Below, in pieces: positions 6,467 through 7,481 of a DNA stretch of 7,481 nt. The notes beneath the pieces were generated by a model. That model had not been told where the DNA came from. It worked only from the letters and a program-made list of their open reading frames with translations, and did not search any database. Source of the stretch: Pseudomonadota bacterium (GTDB lineage Bacteria; Pseudomonadota; Alphaproteobacteria; UBA9219; RGZA01); assembly GCA_016195205.1 (NCBI GenBank), contig JACQAB010000193.1, positions 1 to 7,481 on the forward strand. The letters are read 5' to 3'. Within the stretch, counting starts at the first letter, position 1. Every line of letters starts with the position of its first letter. A program made the position numbers and the translations under genes.

Positions 6467-6494
6467 ATTTTGCACCGCACATGGCGCTTTTCAA
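6467..6494 (-). promoter_or_regulatory. Candidate promoter of the pha operon
   Basis: On the minus strand, TTGAAA (6489-6494, 5 of 6 to the -35 consensus) is followed after 16 bases by CAAAAT (6467-6472, 4 of 6 to the -10). Transcription would start about 18-20 bases before the phasin-like ATG, with the strong ribosome binding site in the leader. Its -35 overlaps the -35 of the phaR candidate promoter on the other strand. Confidence 0.45.
6471..6479. promoter_or_regulatory. Candidate PhaR operator, TGC-N3-GCA
   Basis: TGCACCGCA is a small dyad of TGC and GCA separated by three bases. From memory, PhaR of Rhodobacter and Paracoccus binds TGC-rich dyads such as CTGC-N3-GCAG. Here the outer bases do not match that form. 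The site touches the -10 of the minus-strand promoter and lies 8 bases upstream of the phaR -35, so a bound repressor could hinder both. It is short and could be chance. Confidence 0.35.
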
Positions 6495-6516
6495 GACCTT
6501 AAGAAAGGTTTAAAAT
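6488..6516 (+). promoter_or_regulatory. Candidate phaR promoter with a dyad in the spacer
   Basis: TTTTCA (6488-6493, 4 of 6) and TAAAAT (6511-6516, 5 of 6) are separated by 17 bases. The spacer contains the dyad ACCTT-AAGA-AAGGT (6496-6509), whose position is right for an autoregulatory operator. Transcription would start near 6523, about 36 bases before the phaR ATG. Confidence 0.5.
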
Positions 6517-6558
6517 GCTAACGCTCCAATAGCAACTGTCCAGAAAAAAGAGAGAATC

Positions 6559-7290
6559 ATGATGGCTCAACCGAATCAGCCTACTTCGCCCAAGTCCAAC
6601 CCTATTGTCATTAAGAAATACGCCAACCGCCGGTTGTACAACACCGACACCAGCGCCTACGTGACTCTGGACGATCTCTGCCAGATGATCAAGGAAGGCG
6701 AGGAAATCATTGTTTATGATGCCAAAAACGGCGACGACATCACCCGCGGCGTTCTGACCCAGATTATTGTCGAGCAGGAAAGCAAGGGCGGGCAGAATCT
6801 TTTACCCACAAGTTTCTTGCGTCAGTTGATAAGTTTTTACGGCAACAACATGCAGTCGGTGGTGCCACGCTACCTGGAATACAGCATGCAAGCCTTCACC
6901 AAGAACCAGTCGCAGATGAACGACTATCTCCGCTCCACCTTCGGCAGCGCCTTCGGCGGCATGTTCTCGAACACCATCGAGCAGGTGAGCAAGCAGAACA
7001 TGGCGCTGTTCGAGAATGCCATGCGCATGTTCTCGCCTTTCGGCGGCACCGCGAATGCGGCTGGAAATTCCGCGCCGCAGGCAAGCGCGCCAGAAGAAAA
7101 CGAGCCGGAAGAAGCCCCGCGCGCCGCGCAGGCGCAATCCACGCCGCCTGGACCGCCGCCCAGCTATCTGCGCCCAGTAGCCGCACCCGCCGCCGCGGGG
7201 GATCCGCAGGACGACGCCTCGATCCGCCAGATGCAGCAGCGCCTGGACGAACTGCAAAAGCAGATCGCCCAGCTTTCCAAGACGGAATAA
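6559..7290 (+). CDS. phaR: PHB-responsive transcriptional repressor PhaR
   Basis: This 243-residue protein is PhaR, a repressor that binds DNA upstream of phasin and pha genes and leaves it when it binds nascent PHB. The N-terminal PHB/PHA accumulation DNA-binding domain is clear at about 15-75: IVIKKYANRRLYNTDTSAYV, LDDLCQMI, then DITRGVLTQIIVEQE. A second PHB-binding domain follows at about 80-160, with LLPTSFLRQLISFYGNNMQ (81-99). Next come a Pro/Ala/Glu-rich linker (163-216) and a C-terminal coiled coil (219-241, IRQMQQRLDELQKQIAQL) likely used to oligomerise. It is somewhat longer than many relatives because of this linker. Two ATGs adjoin: 6562 is better spaced (7 bases) from the AAGAGAG site (6549-6554) than 6559 is (4 bases). 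It is divergent from the pha operon across a shared control region and ends in a strong terminator. It is probably autoregulated. Confidence 0.95.
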   Translation: MMAQPNQPTSPKSNPIVIKKYANRRLYNTDTSAYVTLDDLCQMIKEGEEIIVYDAKNGDDITRGVLTQIIVEQESKGGQNLLPTSFLRQLISFYGNNMQSVVPRYLEYSMQAFTKNQSQMNDYLRSTFGSAFGGMFSNTIEQVSKQNMALFENAMRMFSPFGGTANAAGNSAPQASAPEENEPEEAPRAAQAQSTPPGPPPSYLRPVAAPAAAGDPQDDASIRQMQQRLDELQKQIAQLSKTE

Positions 7291-7311
7291 CGCTTCTTTT
7301 AACGAGAATGA

Positions 7312-7339
7312 AAAAATCCCCGCTTCGGCGGGGATTTTT
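7312..7339. terminator. Bidirectional intrinsic terminator with TTCG loop
   Basis: A perfect 12-base stem (7312-7323 with 7328-7339) has a GC-rich core TCCCCGC/GCGGGGA closed by the stable loop TTCG. It is flanked by A6 on the left and T5 on the right, with further T-rich sequence to 7349. It lies 22 bases after the phaR stop and 5 bases past the stop of the leftward EAL gene. It can therefore end both convergent transcripts. Confidence 0.95.
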
Positions 7340-7343
7340 ATTT

Positions 7344-7481
7344 TTATTTCTTCACAAACCGCGCGCAGATATTGGCGGGCGTATCCACTTCGGGCCGGCC
7401 GAAATAATAGCCCTGCAGTAGATCAACCTTTTCATTGATTAGCCAGTCGGCCACTTCTTTTGTCTCCACGCCTTCGGCCAC
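7344..7481 (-). CDS. EAL-domain protein (cyclic-di-GMP phosphodiesterase), C-terminal fragment
   Basis: Only the last 45 residues are in the window; the 5' part lies beyond base 7481. They match the end of an EAL domain. VAEGVETKEVADWLI (1-15) contains the AEGVET motif, whose Glu belongs to the conserved metal/substrate site region. LLQGYYFGRPEVDTP (21-35) is the family's typical C-terminal strand, normally GYYFGRP. EAL enzymes linearise cyclic-di-GMP to pGpG. Whether this one is active, and which sensory or GGDEF domains precede it, cannot be told. The protein ends FVKK, ten residues past the EAL domain, with TAA at 7344-7346 right beside the shared terminator. It is convergent with phaR, so no functional link to PHB follows from position alone. 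Confidence 0.9.
   Translation of the reverse strand: MAEGVETKEVADWLINEKVDLLQGYYFGRPEVDTPANICARFVKK

Noticed and set aside
6802..7257. Minus-strand open frame of 151 codons inside phaR
   Set aside because: It is the antisense of phaR. The Arg/Gly-rich product mirrors the Pro/Ala linker.

Overview
The window looks like a chromosomal segment of an alphaproteobacterium of moderately high GC. The evidence is a PhaR-type regulator with the alphaproteobacterial PHB/PHA accumulation domain, a methyltransferase of a type I associate with alphaproteobacteria, and a phaC-phaA-phaB order with phaR divergent to it. The lineage within the class cannot be fixed from this sequence. No tRNA, rRNA, CRISPR array, insertion sequence or phage gene was seen.

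Left part (1-2866). A class I SAM-dependent methyltransferase runs leftward out of the window (3' end missing). It is divergent from a small unrecognised gene (738-1163) that has a TATAAT box and a good ribosome binding site. That small gene meets a leftward Nudix hydrolase (1166-1621) tail to tail. Divergent from the Nudix gene is an unrecognised 360-residue cytoplasmic protein (1784-2866), whose stop codon overlaps the stop codon of phaB.

Central part (2863-6442), leftward. This is a complete polyhydroxybutyrate (PHB) synthesis operon, in transcription order: a small basic phasin-like or PhaE/PhaR-subunit-like protein, a short Cys-Asp-His PHA synthase (PhaC), acetyl-CoA acetyltransferase (PhaA), and acetoacetyl-CoA reductase (PhaB). 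PhaA condenses two acetyl-CoA, PhaB reduces the product with NADPH to (R)-3-hydroxybutyryl-CoA, and PhaC polymerises it. Two structural oddities stand out. The phasin-like frame stays open for 257 bases into phaC in another frame. The phaA-phaB gap is almost filled by a long hairpin built from 7-base repeats.

Right part (6443-7481). A 116-base divergent control region carries back-to-back candidate promoters and two small dyads. It separates the pha operon from phaR (6559-7290), the PHB-responsive repressor expected to control the operon, the granule proteins and itself. After phaR comes a strong bidirectional terminator with a TTCG loop. Immediately beyond it lies the C-terminal end of a leftward EAL-domain (cyclic-di-GMP phosphodiesterase) gene that continues outside the window.
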